64,000 nucleotides of DNA from Seriola aureovittata (GCF_021018895.1 NC_079376.1:13951001-14015000); one strand, 5' to 3'. Shown: positions 1 through 50,034, numbered from the stretch's first letter. Notes: generated by a model not told the origin, from the letters alone. Translations and numbers: made by a program.

Positions 1-1230
1 CACTCGACCGCAGCTTAGCTAACCCCTCTCTACTTTTACAGACTGTTATGCAGACGCAGGGATGTAAAGAAAAAAAAAAAAAATCCACCACCATTAAGAT
101 CCATTCTCAGGAGGCTTGAGGCTTACTGCAAAGGCTCTGGATACCTAGAAGACCCATGAAATGTGGAACATTTCACGGTATAACAAGATGCAGGATAGCT
201 CTCAGTTAAGGTTGGGCTATGACTGCCAATGAGTCAATCTCCAGATAGTGTTGAAGATCAGCATAAATCTGGCAAATGCAGCACAAACCCAGATCCACAG
301 CTGTCTACGTCTCCGGCCTTGTTACTAAACTTAAACGAGACTGGAGAAACTTAAACAGGACATACACTCAGTTAAAGCGGATGAAGACTAAAAGGCTGAG
401 CACAACTGTGTTTTCACTCTGCCGTGTTATAATAAATGAGCCAGAAAAAAAAGAAACGCGTTTTAATATAAAACAACTTGTTTATTTAGACTTTGAGTGA
501 ATTGAGTGAGTGTCTGTTAACATCCCAAAGCCACTCATTAACAGAAATGTTTTGTTTCCCTCAGCAGTAAGCTGTAATTAGAATGGCAAAATTGATATCC
601 CCTTGTATCAGTCTGATTCCGGGGAACATGTGCGAGAGATTTGGGGGTGAAAGGAGAGCACTAATACAAAGCAGCTGTGTGTGGAAGATTCGGATGTTGA
701 CGGATTGGGCTGAGAGCAGCTACAACTCTTGCTTAAACCAGTGTGGCCAATAATAAAGTGATAGAAGTTACATTCTTGGCCAGGGACTTTGCTCTGAGGG
801 CTCGTCCACATAGGCCAATGAAAGACACAGGCTGCTGCTGAAGGGTGATGAATGGCTCTCTGTCATAAATACATTTCCTCTGGGCATGCTTCATGCTATA
901 CAACACAGAGCACAAGTTTCCCTCCGATCGCTCACAGACCAAGTATTAGCAGTGTGCTGTGGTTTGGTGAAAGATCTTCTTCCAATGCATTATTCATGTG
1001 TTTCTCATTGGTCGTCTAATTCCAGTTTGTGTAGCTTTGTGGCGCAGAAGTGTCAAATTTGGTTCTTGAAGGCCAAAGGTATAATCTACACTATCATGGG
1101 AACAGGAATGATTCATTTGTTGTCTTAGTGCAGGTAATTTAAAAGAATAGCTTGGTTCCACTTGCAGCTGTGACAGATTTTGAGCCAAAATGTTTAATGG
1201 GTGAAGGAGCTCACAGAGCTATACACCTAC
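1..1230. other. slc38a6 intronic DNA at left edge
   Basis: Continues the intron after slc38a6 exon 6. I searched the minus strand for the next expected exon (a hydrophobic helix with a WYLDG-like lead) and found none. No other gene is visible. Confidence 0.6.
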
Positions 1231-6483
<5,253 letters not shown>

Positions 6484-6806
6484 TTTCTACTCCGGAAAAC
6501 TCAAAGACAACAAACTACAAGAAACAAAAACCTCGCTGTTCCGTGACTGACCTCGCAACTCCGACAGTTAACGTCAGTATAAGACCATTCTATCTTAAAT
6601 CACTTTTAAATCTCCTCTTATCAACTCATCAGCTGTTGAATGTTGTTGTTGACCACTCGGGTCATGTGCCTCTCTCTTCCGTCGCTTTTACAACGTCACC
6701 GAGGAGACCGTCCAATAACGAATCGACTCTCCGCCCGTTTGACCAATCAGCAGTCAGCTCCGGTCTAACACCGATGACACAATTCAAGCGTGCCAGAGAA
6801 CGGAGG
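6484..6806. promoter_or_regulatory. bidirectional promoter of slc38a6 and trmt5
   Basis: Only about 290-325 bp separate the slc38a6 ATG (6483, minus) from the candidate trmt5 ATGs (6774 or 6807, plus). The interval holds two CCAAT boxes (6712-6716 and 6743-6747) and two CRE half-sites ACGTCA (6571-6576 and 6693-6698). There is no clear TATA box, as is usual for shared housekeeping promoters. The start sites themselves are not visible. Confidence 0.75.
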
Positions 6807-6814
6807 ATGTCGAG
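6774..6814 (+). CDS. trmt5: trmt5 coding exon 1 (tentative)
   Basis: Two in-frame ATGs (6774 and 6807) precede AG|GTCTGA. Joining to the acceptor at 6945 keeps the frame and gives [18 protein letters not shown], a plausible mitochondrial targeting start. The donor is non-optimal, so another exon 1 is possible. Confidence 0.45.
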
Positions 6815-9800
6815 GTCTGAACACATGAGTGCGGAATTTCTCGATAACAACCGCATAATTATTACTTTTTATGTCATATGTCGCTAGATTTGTGCTAAAG
6901 CTCACACTATGTAATATGTGTTTCACTTTTCTGCTTCTGTTTCAGGCTGCTCAGCAGAGTCTTAACATCTGCACAAACTCATAGAAACCTAACATCTGCT
7001 GCTGTACATCGGAGCCTTCGGTCCGCTGCCTCTCTGCCAGCCTCAGCCTGTCCTGGCTCTGCTGTGAAGCCCTTAATGGAGCCTAAACTGTACCAGCCCC
7101 CTCCAGAGGTCCGGGGTATGACCTCTCTGGACAAAGAGGCCTTCACACAGACCATTGCAGTCCCAGCTCTACGTGTGCCCACTGGGGTCTTAAACAAAGT
7201 GATGAAGAGCCTGAAAAAGTCGACTATCCAGCGGCCAGGGTTGCCCAGAGTGGTACAAGATACAGAGGAGAGCAGTGACTTTCGTTTAGTGCTGTTGGAC
7301 CCTCACAGAGTGTCCTCGAAAAGCTCTTTCTCTGAGGCTGAAGCTGAGGCTCTGAGGTCTTTCAGTGTCGCTGAGGAGCTGCAGTACTATGAGCTGCAAC
7401 TGACCTACAACAACCTGAAGAGTGAGGAAGTGCTGGGGGCCGTGCTCCCTCAGGGGCAAGATGTGACCTCTGGGTTCAGCCGGGTGGGACACATCGCACA
7501 CATGAACCTGAGGGACCACCAGCTCCCGTATAAGAACCTCATAGGTAAGATGGAGATGTTGCAACAGCAGGATTTCGGTGCAAAGTAATATACAGATGGG
7601 TGGCACATTAAAGTAAGATGTTGGCTTCAACACACCTTGACAAAGATTCTCCAAGTCTCTCAACTGTACTGGAGAGATGGACGTCATTTGTTAAGATATT
7701 CTCTTATGTGAAGGCCAGAGCATTTTCATACAGATCAAACCACCCTCGTTTTGTCCCCCCACTCATTTATTCAGGTTTTTCTTTTAATTTGTCACCTGTC
7801 TGCATCTAAGTTTTTGTCAGCTGTTCATTACAGTCTCTGTTATAAGCGAATGCATCCATGAAAAATACAAACATATGATTTTATCATATGAGTATATTGT
7901 ATTGTATGTACATTAACAGTTTAATGTACCTGGAATGGATATTTTAATCTCATGACCAATTTATCCTTTGTAGTCTCTGTTTTATACAAAATCTTCCCCT
8001 TTTCTTGAATGATTAATACTCTCAATTTCAGCTTTTTCTTAGTTTTATTTATTCAGTTAGTTGACTTTGGCTCCCAGGCAAAAATAAAATACTAATGAGG
8101 CAAAGTGGGCAGCCGGTGGCTCAGGAGGACCCATAACCATATTGTCTCACTTGCTTTGTGATGATTTGATTAACTGCAAGTTTGCTTGGGGTTATGCCCC
8201 CAAATTAACTCCCTGTTTTAGCTTGAAAACATTTCCTTAAAATATTCTTAAAATTCTTTCAAATCTAAAGCCATGGTTCATTTTCCTTCTCCTCTTCTAG
8301 ACAGAAACGCTTTATATCAGCTGCCAGGGAAGTTTTGGATTTTCAGTGTATTTATATATTTAGAGCCTGAATTCCTAAATCAAGCCCAAACTCAGGACAA
8401 CCATAGTTAATAAACAAAGATCAGGGCTCGACAGATATATTCACTGCCACAACTTGTCTGTTGCTTCCACTGTAGGTCAAGTTATCATGGACAAAACCCC
8501 TGGTATCACCTGTGTGGTCAATAAAACAAACATAATCGACTCAACTTACCGCAACTTCAAGATGGAGGTGCTAGCTGGAGAGGAGAACATGGTCACCAAA
8601 GTAAGTTACGCATGTTAATGATACATACACACAGTATGTACAGTACATTTAATTGCCTACTTCAGTTATTCTTAAATGTATTCAGAACATCCACAGAGTT
8701 TTAGAGAGGCCTCTAATGCTCATCATAATTTATCTGTGTGTTGCAGGTGAAAGAAAATGGGGTGACATATGAGTTTGATTTCTCTCGTGTGTACTGGAAC
8801 CCCCGGCTGAGCACAGAGCACCAGCGTGTGGTGGAGCTCATCAAACGTGGTGACACCGTGCTGGATGTGTTTGCTGGTGTCGGACCCTTTGCCATCCCTG
8901 CTGCCCGCTCGGGTGCCAACGTGTTGGCCAATGATCTGAACCCAGAGTCCTACCGATGGCTGCAGCACAACTGCAAGCTCAACAAGGTGGAGAGCAAAGT
9001 CCGCACGTTTAACCTGGACGGCAGAGCGTTCATCCAGGGACCTATGAAGCAGGAGCTGCCTGCGCTTATGAAAGGAAAAGCCAATGTTCACGTGGTGATG
9101 AACCTGCCTGCCTTGGCTTTAGAGTTCCTGGATGCATTCAGAGGCCTCCTGCACCAGGAGCCTCCCTGTGATGAGAACTTACCCACAGTGTACTGCTACA
9201 GCTTCTCTAAAGACAAAAACCATGACGCGGATGTGGTGGAGAGGGCGTCCCGCAGCCTCGGGTTCCCCCTGGAGAACAGATGCTCTGTGCATTTTGTGCG
9301 TAATGTAGCACCCAACAAAGATATGATGTGTGTGAGATTCACACTCCCTAAAAAGGTCCTCTTCAGCTGCAATGATGAACAGACAGGTGAGAATTAATTT
9401 ACAAAATGGTGAGGAATTCAATAATAAACTGATAATGACATTTAAATGTGAACATGAATACTGTTTATAGTAGAAGGCTACAGAGCCAGCTGGTGCTGTT
9501 TGGACACAGAAGGTGTGGAGGAAATTGAACCTCTGGGATAATTGTGATGAAAATTTTACTATAATGTTTTACAATAATCAGCAGATTAATCAATAATGAA
9601 AAAAAAATAATCTTTAGTTGCAGCACTAATTTAGACAGTCATTGTGTCAGTTTTTTGGTATGCTGTGTGTGTTTACTGCCACATAGGCCGAAGATTGTTT
9701 TCCAGCTCAAGGGACAATAAAGTTTTATTTAGTTCTGTTCACCTCTTGTGTATCCACAGAGCCCTCAGAGGAACCAGCCCCAAAGAGACAAAAGTGTGAA

Positions 9801-9821
9801 GAAACTACAGATTCAACATAA
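6807..9821 (+). CDS. trmt5: trmt5, tRNA (guanine-37-N1)-methyltransferase
   Basis: Five coding exons: 6807-6814 (or from 6774; tentative), 6946-7544, 8476-8600, 8747-9386, 9760-9821. They give about 477 aa, against 509 in human. The enzyme uses S-adenosylmethionine to methylate N1 of G37 next to the anticodon, in cytosol and mitochondria, and prevents frameshifting. Seen: an Arg/Ser/Ala-rich N-terminus that looks like a mitochondrial presequence, then PPPEVRGM, the block [30 protein letters not shown], the SAM-binding loop [12 protein letters not shown] (about residues 284-295), ANDLNPES, and the class signature [10 protein letters not shown] (about 363-372). The C-terminus has an RNVAPNK motif and a basic tail. 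It is head-to-head with slc38a6 and tail-to-tail with mnat1. The exon 1 donor (GTCTGA) is poor, so the start is uncertain; if the first exon is untranslated, ATG 7076 would give 431 aa. Confidence 0.95.
6946..7544 (+). CDS. trmt5: trmt5 coding exon 2
   Basis: The acceptor CTGTTTCAG ends at 6945 and the donor ATAG|GTAAGA starts at 7545. It encodes the presequence-like region, [16 protein letters not shown] and the block [20 protein letters not shown], ending in LI. Confidence 0.93.
7545..8475. other. trmt5 intron 2
   Basis: A 0.93-kb AT-rich intron. No exon, RNA gene or recognised repeat is seen in it. Confidence 0.8.
8476..8600 (+). CDS. trmt5: trmt5 coding exon 3
   Basis: 125 bp between CACTGTAG and GTAAGTTA. 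It encodes [19 protein letters not shown], then the stretch through [15 protein letters not shown], matching the QVMIDKNPGIT region of vertebrate TRMT5. Confidence 0.93.
8747..9386 (+). CDS. trmt5: trmt5 coding exon 4 (catalytic domain)
   Basis: 640 bp between TGTTGCAG and GTGAGAA. It holds the whole Rossmann-type methyltransferase core: [38 protein letters not shown] and [10 protein letters not shown]. Confidence 0.96.
9570..9640. repeat. fragment of AATTAATC-rich dispersed repeat
   Basis: CAGCAGATTAATCAATAATG followed by TTAGTTGCAGCACTAATTTA matches the ends of a common teleost dispersed repeat (GATTAATCGATTAATCGTTGCAGC...) also seen at 28.7, 39.0 and 40.1 kb. It lies in trmt5 intron 4. 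Confidence 0.6.
9760..9821 (+). CDS. trmt5: trmt5 coding exon 5 (C-terminus)
   Basis: 62 bp after TATCCACAG. It encodes [20 protein letters not shown] and a TAA stop. It contains a short basic PKRQK motif, comparable to PLKRQR in human. Confidence 0.9.
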
Positions 9822-10030
9822 TAAATCATCACAAAGAAACATTTGAGACTTTTTTTTTTTTAATGAGAAAGTATGAGTTTAATTGTTGCAGATGTCAAAG
9901 CATCTTGTCATCAGAAATCATGACTCAGCTTTGTTTAATACTTTATCTCCCCTTTGTTCGTACCAGCATGTATTAGAACTGTTATTGCTCAGGGCTTGAG
10001 ATGTTAATGTCCTGACTTGTTTCATTTTTA

Positions 10031-10036
10031 AATAAA
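10031..10036 (+). terminator. trmt5: trmt5 poly(A) signal
   Basis: AATAAA 210 bp after the stop codon, followed by a GT-containing stretch. A second AATAAA overlaps the stop codon itself (9820-9825), too early to be the main signal. Confidence 0.75.
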
Positions 10037-10075
10037 TCTGTACAATAATAGACAGACACTCAGTGTTCATTGTGA

Positions 10076-10081
10076 TTTATT
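10076..10081 (-). terminator. mnat1: mnat1 poly(A) signal
   Basis: AATAAA on the minus strand 150 bp after the mnat1 stop, followed by a TG-rich stretch. It faces the trmt5 signal 40 bp away. Confidence 0.75.
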
Positions 10082-10230
10082 TAAATATAAAATTAACACA
10101 AAGTATAAAAAGTCATATACAACTTGACCAAAAGTGAGTCAGATCATCACAACCACAGAGGTAGCAGGGCAGTGTTTATAGTCCAGTCAGTGACATTCCT
10201 ATCCAGTAGCTGTTGTTGCTCTGTGTGGCT

Positions 10231-43078
<32,848 letters not shown>

Positions 43079-43812
43079 ATGTCTTCTTCTTCTGCCGGAG
43101 AAGTCACAACAGCAAATGACATCAAGAGGGAAAATGTGAAGGAGGTGGATAAGCGGGAGTGCATCAAGTTTGTGGCGCTGGACGCGGCGGAGTTGTCCAT
43201 GGAGCGCACGACTCCCAACACGGACGCGGTGCGCACGGAGCTCTTGGTGAGCGCCGCTTCCTCTCTGGCTTTCTCCCCGGAGCAAGTGGCGTGTGTCTGC
43301 GAGGCTTTGCAGCAGGGAGGCAATGTGGACCGGCTGGCCAGGTTCCTGTGGTCCCTGCCACAGAGTGACCTGCTACGCGGCAACGAAAGCATCCTAAAAG
43401 CCCAAGCCCTCGTTGCTTTCCACCAGGCTCGGTATCAGGAGCTGTACAGTATTTTGGAGAACCACAGTTTCAGTCCGTCCAACCACACCTTTCTGCAAGA
43501 TCTGTGGTACAAGGCCCGGTACACAGAGGCGGAGAAGGCGCGGGGGAGACCCCTGGGCGCCGTAGACAAGTACCGGATCCGGAGAAAGTACCCTCTCCCC
43601 AGGACTATCTGGGACGGCGAGGAGACTGTGTATTGTTTCAAGGAGAGGTCTCGAAACGCGCTGAAGGATCTGTATAATCAGAATAGGTACCCCTCTCCTG
43701 CCGAGAAAAGAAATCTCGCCAAGATTACAGGACTCTCCTTGACCCAGGTCAGCAACTGGTTCAAAAACAGGAGACAGAGAGACAGAAACCCGTCCGAGGC
43801 ACAATCAAAAAG
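43079..43812 (+). CDS. six4: six4 coding exon 1 (SIX domain and homeodomain)
   Basis: 734 bp. It encodes the N-terminal tail, the SIX domain and the whole homeodomain. The donor AG|GTGAGG follows 12 residues after NRRQRDR. The exon is CpG-rich. Confidence 0.96.
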
Positions 43813-46800
43813 GTGAGGCAACACAAGGAACAATCGACGCATTTTAATCTTCATTTGAACCAGATTATTGAAATATTTCCCTGTGCGTAAAAGGCGCATT
43901 AAAACACACTCAGGCTAATTTTAACAAAGTATTTCAAATCCTTTTTCCATGGACGGACGCCTAGTTTATAACCATTCACACTTCAGTCAGTGACTGACAG
44001 TGGCCAGTGTATTTCATAATCTCCCGTCGGACTCACTTATAAGACCTGACAATGTGAATCCTTAACTGTTTATTATTAACAAACGAAAAAAGTGTGCGTA
44101 AAAGGGTTTGGAGCACGCTTTTAATGTTTTGAAATATGAAGCGGTTGCCTTTCAGATCCGGTTTCAAGTGTGTTGGTGCTATGGGGCATGGAAACCATAA
44201 GCAACGAAAAGTCATAGTAACTTCACTTCACACACTCCGGTGCCCTGGCTGTCAGACACACAGTTTAACTTTGATGGAACTATTCAATAGGCGACATGAA
44301 AAGTTACTTTAATCTCGTGTATTAATAATGTGTGAAGATGTGCACAAACACGCACATACATACGCTCTAGCGCGTGCGTATGTCCCCAGCCCAACATAAA
44401 TCATTTTCATAATCACATTTCTTTTTTTCCCTCTCTCTCTCCCTCTGAACGAATAGGATCCCACGGGCTCAAAACTCTTCCACATAAAGAGACTGAATTT
44501 TACCTTCTTTCATGTTTCCCTCTCTGTGAACAAAGCTGACGCACACCTGGTGGAGGTGACCCCTCTGTCTCTCCCTTTCTCTCTCTCTCTCTCTCTCTGT
44601 CTCTCTTACACACAAACATACACACACAAGCGCGAACGAACACACACAAACCATCGTACACTGCCTTCAGATCCCGACTACAATTATTCCGACACGGTGT
44701 TTTAATATGTTTATAACCTGTGGATATTTTCAACAAACTTAATCGTCCCACACTTGCAGTAACTAGTGTCTTGCTTTATATCTTTTCCTGGAAGTGGGGG
44801 GTTTGGATGTTTGAGTGTGTGTGCTCGGGGGAGGAGGGGGTGGGCGGTGCAGCTGTTTTAATCAGTCTTTTAACATGGGGGAGTGGGGGGGGGGGGGGGT
44901 TAAAAACAAAATCTAACAGCTACATTCATATTGTTTTATTTTTAAGACTGTGGTGGCTTCTTGAAAACGGAAAGAGAAAGATTTTAATTTACATTTGAAA
45001 TCGAGGAGGGAGGAGGGGGTGGGGACGGGGGCAGAAAGAAATCGTTTCAGCCATTTGTTCTGTCAGGCCATCAGCTCTGGCATTTTGTCACAGCAGAATT
45101 TATAGCGCCAAATGGTTGCACGGTTGTTGATGTTGGTTGGTTGTTGTGAGTGCAGCTCTCTCCATGAGGTAAGCCAGGGCTACACATTCACAAACACAGC
45201 CTGCTCTTCAAAGCTGTGTAATAACACACCGACAAATGTGACTGCCTGCTCTGGGTTAAAGGCAAGATGTGGGTGGAAAGGAAATAAACGCCATTATACT
45301 GGTTTATGCTCTCTAATTGTAACAGTGCTGCAGAGTGTGTCCTCTTTCCCGAAAAACTACACAAAGGGAGGAAGAAGCACTTAATGTCTATATCAGGGGC
45401 TTAAACTTTTTTCAGTCTTATTCCATTTGGATTAAAGTCAGTTTATAACTATAATTAACCACCAATGATGATTTCTTTTCCTTGTTTTGTGACACACCAT
45501 TTGTCATCTTTTTCTGCCTGTTTCTTTCACAGTGAATCTGATGGAAACCACAGCACAGAGGACGAGTCTAGTAAAGGCCAGGAGGAGTTGTCACCCCGGC
45601 CCCTCTCTAACTCCTCAGATGGGGTGATCACCCATGGGATTCAAACAGGACCTCTGGACAGTGGGGTGGTCATCCAACAGATCGGGGACATCAAGATGCC
45701 CCCTGGATCCACAAGTGGCGGTCTCTACAACGGAAGCCTAGTGACCAGTAACACCTCTTCCACCGTGTTTCACAATGGTGGCTCGTCTTACCTCCACACA
45801 CCTGGAAACATCCTCTTCAACGGGCTCAATTTGGGCATCCAGCCCTTGGCCTTCAACCCTCTGAGGCCGTCTGGAGGGGTATTGCTGGGGGGCTCTGGAG
45901 TGGACATGCAGATGCAGACAGGGCAGGAGAAGGGACTGGGCAGTTCTGCTGAGGACTCCAGCCTGCAGTACACGTCCTACTCTGGCTGTGTGAATGGAGC
46001 CGAGGTGAAGCTGGAGGGGCTTCACACCATGGCCGCCCAGAACGGGGGCTCCTCTGTGCTGACATTCAGCTCCTCGTCAGGTGCGCTGCAGCTGGGTGGC
46101 TACAGTCTGGTCCAGGTACCGAGTGGAGTCTCTGACAGCGATGGCAGCTCATTACTCAACAGCGATGTAGGTCTTCCTCCCCTGCAGCTCTCCTCTGCCT
46201 CCTCCGCCTCGACAATCCCACAACAAGGTGGGTACAGGAAGTGATTTGTTATTCAGCTTACATACTACTTTACTTAGAATAAGTTTAACTGTAATGTTTA
46301 CTTGAGAAAGGGTATTACAGCATAATGAAGTAAATATGAGCAACAATGACACAATCAAATATTACAGTATTTTTAACCCAGAGACTTATGACTGATCATG
46401 CTTTAATTCTTAATAAGGAGGGGAAGATATTGACTAATAATGGGGATATGATGCTGATACATTTAGAGGCATTCACTTACTCATTAATCTGTCAGGTGGT
46501 CTAAAGTAATGCCGTTAGATTATTGCAGCCTTTAAGACCAAGAAAAGACAGAAATAAGCTCTGCCATAGTATTAGGATCTTATGTCACAAAATAAAAGTG
46601 GTATCCTTATGTCTCCCGGCTTCATAGCAGGTCAGTGGTGCTCTTTACCCTCCTTAAATGTTCCAGTGCAATGCTGCACGTCCCTGGTAGTTTGTCAACA
46701 GATCCCTACTACGTCCACCCAATATATCCAAGCAGCTTTATTCTTGGCTTGTCTGCGTTTGGGCCGTAGCCTAAAGGGCTGATACTACACATAACACAGA

Positions 46801-46835
46801 GCAGAAGAAACAGGGAAGGGCCCCACATTCACACA

Positions 46836-46918
<83 letters not shown>

Positions 46919-47968
46919 GAGGTGGTCCTTTGAAAACCCCAGAGATGGATAAAAACAAGTTCTGAAGTCACCATCACTCATCATCATTGCGCTCTTGATC
47001 TGCAGAGCAGGGAGGCGGAGCAATACGTTTCAGACAATCAGAGGCCACGAAACGCACTAACAGGGAATAAACCACAACAGCACTTACTTTGACAGAAAGC
47101 AGAGAATCTACACCAGGATGAATTATAAGGAAAAACAGAAAATTGCAGCTTTCTGTTGAGTTCTGGCAGGCTCCTGCATTTGTTCTCAGGGGCACTGTGG
47201 GGTCAAGCTTAAAGAGCACCAAGTGTGTGAGACATACAACAGCAATTTTGGGGCCAAGGCCTGCTCTTAATGAAATATATAGTACTGTGAGGAATGAGAA
47301 GGGGATCTATACTGGAGGTAGAGATACTGCATGTATTGATTTGTCATTGTATAACCACAGGTACCATGCCTCTGAACAATGTAGCAGTGAGTTCCTCCAA
47401 CGACGACTCGTTCCAGCAGCAGGACAAGCTGACCATGACGTCTCTGCACCACAGCACAGTCCTCTACAGCATGAGCAACGCCGGCCAGCCATCCATCAAG
47501 AAGGAGCCTCTGGAGGGCGGTGTCTACTCTTCGTACCACCACGGTCTTCACCTGGACCCCAGTGGTCAGATCAGCTACACCACCCCCAACTCAGAAGACG
47601 CTCCATCTAGCCAAGGTCCCGCCTCGACCACCGAGGTCCCCGCCGTTACCTCTTCCAGCCCTGAGCCGGAGGTCTACACCACCCTGACCGTCAGCACGCC
47701 CCTGATGGCCCAAACGGACCCGAGCAACCACCACCTCCAGTCCACAGAGTATCTTGGGAGCCACGAGGTCCGGGGGCCTCCGCCCTCGCACCTGATGGGC
47801 TCTGGCATGAACAGCGACTACATGAACCTTTCAGAGAACAAGGTGGACGTCTCAGGAGGCGTGAATGAGATGGTGCGGGCGATGTGTGGGGAGATGGAGG
47901 CCGTGGAGGGGAAGGAGCTAGCCAAACTACAGACAGTGCAGATGGATGAGGACATGGCTGACCTTTAA
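43079..47968 (+). CDS. six4: six4, SIX-family homeobox transcription factor
   Basis: Three coding exons, 43079-43812, 45533-46227 and 47361-47968, all GT-AG and in phase, give 678 aa (human SIX4 781). The start ATG has A at -3 and gives [20 protein letters not shown], like the vertebrate SIX4 N-terminus. Seen: SIX domain at about residues 65-178 ([17 protein letters not shown]...), homeodomain at about 179-238 with ETVYCFKER at its start and the recognition helix [17 protein letters not shown], then a long Ser/Gly/Thr-rich transactivation region, and the conserved acidic C-terminus [18 protein letters not shown]. The protein acts in the nucleus, binding MEF3/SIX sites with EYA co-activators, redundantly with Six1 in placodes, muscle and kidney. 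Lysine in DIKRE fits a SUMO consensus. Teleosts usually have two six4 genes; the a/b letter is not assigned here. Confidence 0.96.
43813..45532. other. six4 intron 1
   Basis: 1.7 kb with a (TC)n tract (44563-44606), a run of 15 G (44885-44899) and no other exon seen. Confidence 0.8.
44563..44606 (+). repeat. (TC)n polypyrimidine tract
   Basis: About 45 bp of TC dinucleotides with a few interruptions. It is capable of triplex (H-DNA) formation. Confidence 0.9.
45533..46227 (+). CDS. six4: six4 coding exon 2 (activation region)
   Basis: 695 bp, acceptor TTTCTTTCACAG, donor GTGGGTA. It starts with [20 protein letters not shown], a conserved SIX4 segment, followed by Gly/Ser-rich sequence. Confidence 0.95.
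46228..47360. other. six4 intron 2
   Basis: 1.1 kb. Contains the (CA)n tract at 46830-46917. No exon is seen. Confidence 0.8.
46830..46917 (+). repeat. (CA)n microsatellite, about 43 repeats
   Basis: Long, nearly pure CA array inside six4 intron 2. Confidence 0.97.
47361..47968 (+). CDS. six4: six4 coding exon 3 (C-terminus)
   Basis: 608 bp, acceptor TATAACCACAG. It contains IKKEPLEGG, a second SUMO-like site (IKKE), and the conserved end [17 protein letters not shown]. Confidence 0.95.
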
Positions 47969-49835
47969 CCTTAAACCAGTCTCCTCGCAGAAGCACTCGT
48001 GTCCTCCCGAGCAGTGATATGGTGAATCTTTACCTTTGTGTGAGCGTGTGTGTGTGTGTGTGTGTGTTTTTTTTTTACCATTCATTTCCTTGATGTTAAA
48101 TTATTTGTGTTCATTTGACTTTTTACAATGCACTCTAGTCAGACGGGAGCCCTGTGGGTGGGCATTATCAGTTTATCATAAAGATTTTTAAAAGAAAATC
48201 AAAAAAAAAACTATGACATGTTTTTAAAAGCCCCGTTCGTAAGATGAAACATTACGACTGTTTGGTGCAAACAGAAGAAGTCGCTGTATGTGTTTGAGCC
48301 ATGATTTAAATGTGCATTTTTATAGACAACACCTGCTACTTCCTGTTGAGTGGATTTGATCTGCAGAAGCAGGTGCTGGAATGCCTCGAGTCATGTGACC
48401 AGGATGTTCCTCCAAACTAAATGCGTCATCTGGCTCAAACCAAAAAGGTCATTCGGTAGGGGGGAAGAGGGAGAGAGCCTCTGTGAAAATGATCAGTTAA
48501 ACAGCGACAGCTTGACTGAAGGACTGCACACACACACACACACAGAATAATAGGTTGTTAAGACGCAAGAAAGACAGAAAAAGTGTCCTTCAGTAAGCAC
48601 CTTAAATTCTCTGATTGCCTCTCAAGTCACTGCAAAAACCCTGATTTTGTGCGTTATATCACACCAAATGAACTCGGAGTGTTGAGTATGGGACTAGAGT
48701 TAAAGACGAATGTGCCTTTCTGCTACTTAAAAATACACAATGGCATTGGTCTGTTTTTGGCATTTGCACTAACCACGATGACATCACAATGTACAAGCAG
48801 CCCTCATGTCGGAGGGTGTGTCATGTGCAGCAACAACAACAAACGCGCACTATTTCAGCAATGACACCTGTGTCGAGCCTCATCATCAACCTGTGAGACC
48901 AAGATACGAGCGATGATCGAAAGGTCACGCTGTCGGTTCACATGCCGTCCATCATGTTGTTTATAACGCTGCAACTCATAGTATGTTATCTAGATGTGAT
49001 GATGCTATAGTATATCGTGTTTCATTTTGATGTGTCTCTCCAAATGTCAGTAATCATGAATGATATTTTTCTATAAAGCCAGATGCAAACATCTACAGTG
49101 TGTATGCTTTTTGAAAACGTATAAGGAACAAAGGGACAGGAGTTAGAAGTGAATAAGAGGACAAATCTGTTTTATTGTTTTTATATAGTCCCACCTTTAA
49201 ACCGGAGAGGGATTGTAATAATTTCTCTTTGCATGGCGTCATAATGTTTTGGACACTAGTGCCTTTTACTTTTTTTTTTCTTTTTGTGAATAATCAGTTG
49301 TAGCTGTTGCGTTTGGTGTGCAGGCAGGAGCTTCAGAGATTTACCACCGCCGCCCGCCGCCGCCGTCTCTGGAACACTTGTTGGGTGTCAGATGAGGGAA
49401 AGAAAAGAGAGAATGTAGAGCCCATTTGTCAAGTGTGTCCGGTGCGTTTCACAACAGGAGCCGAATTCCTCGCTGTCATACATGACCATAATAGCACATT
49501 TCAGCCTCACAGCCAAGTCAGACCACGCACATGTATCAGTGCATCACATGTCTTCATACTAGAGGACTGGTAACACTTTAATTTGTCAGGATTTATGACA
49601 TGATCCCATCAATTTGAATGGACATTTCAGTGAAAGTATCCTCAGTGCTTTAATGTAAAAATACCAAAAATGAATCGTGGGCAAATAGTAAACTGATGGT
49701 CATTTATTTTGTTTTTTGTTTTGTTTGTTTTTTTGTTTTTTTTTTATCTTAGTTTGAATGATATATTTGTTATCTGAAATTATGTGAATGTATTTTTCTA
49801 AATCTCCATACTGCAATAAAAGTTTATATTTATAA
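47969..49835 (+). other. six4: six4 3'UTR
   Basis: 1.9 kb from the stop to just past the AATAAA at 49815. A (GT)n/poly(T) tract sits about 70 bp after the stop (48044-48077), and a short (CA)n run lies at 48528-48543. No other gene is seen. Confidence 0.65.
49815..49820 (+). terminator. six4: six4 poly(A) signal
   Basis: AATAAA in CTGCAATAAAAGTTTATATT. It is the first convincing signal after the stop, although earlier cleavage is possible. Confidence 0.6.
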
Positions 49836-49993
49836 AAACATAAAACAGACATTTTTAATCCTTTCTAACACATTTAGTTTCAAGATGACTGAGGAAATTA
49901 AGGACTGATCTCTGAGGGTTTTTGAGATTTTAGGGATATAACATGTAAATTACAGACAAAAAGCACATGTCTATGTAGGCAAACCTTGAGGAT

Positions 49994-50034
49994 GGGGGGT
50001 GGGGGGGTGGTGGTGGTGGTGGTGGTGGTGGTGG
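49994..50034 (+). repeat. G-rich (GGT)n tract
   Basis: GGGGGGTGGGGGGG followed by about nine GGT units. It is G-quadruplex-capable on the plus strand. Confidence 0.9.

Noticed and set aside
8159..8220. Possible C/D snoRNA (GTGATGA box) in trmt5 intron 2
   Set aside because: No matching D box and no terminal stem at a suitable distance.
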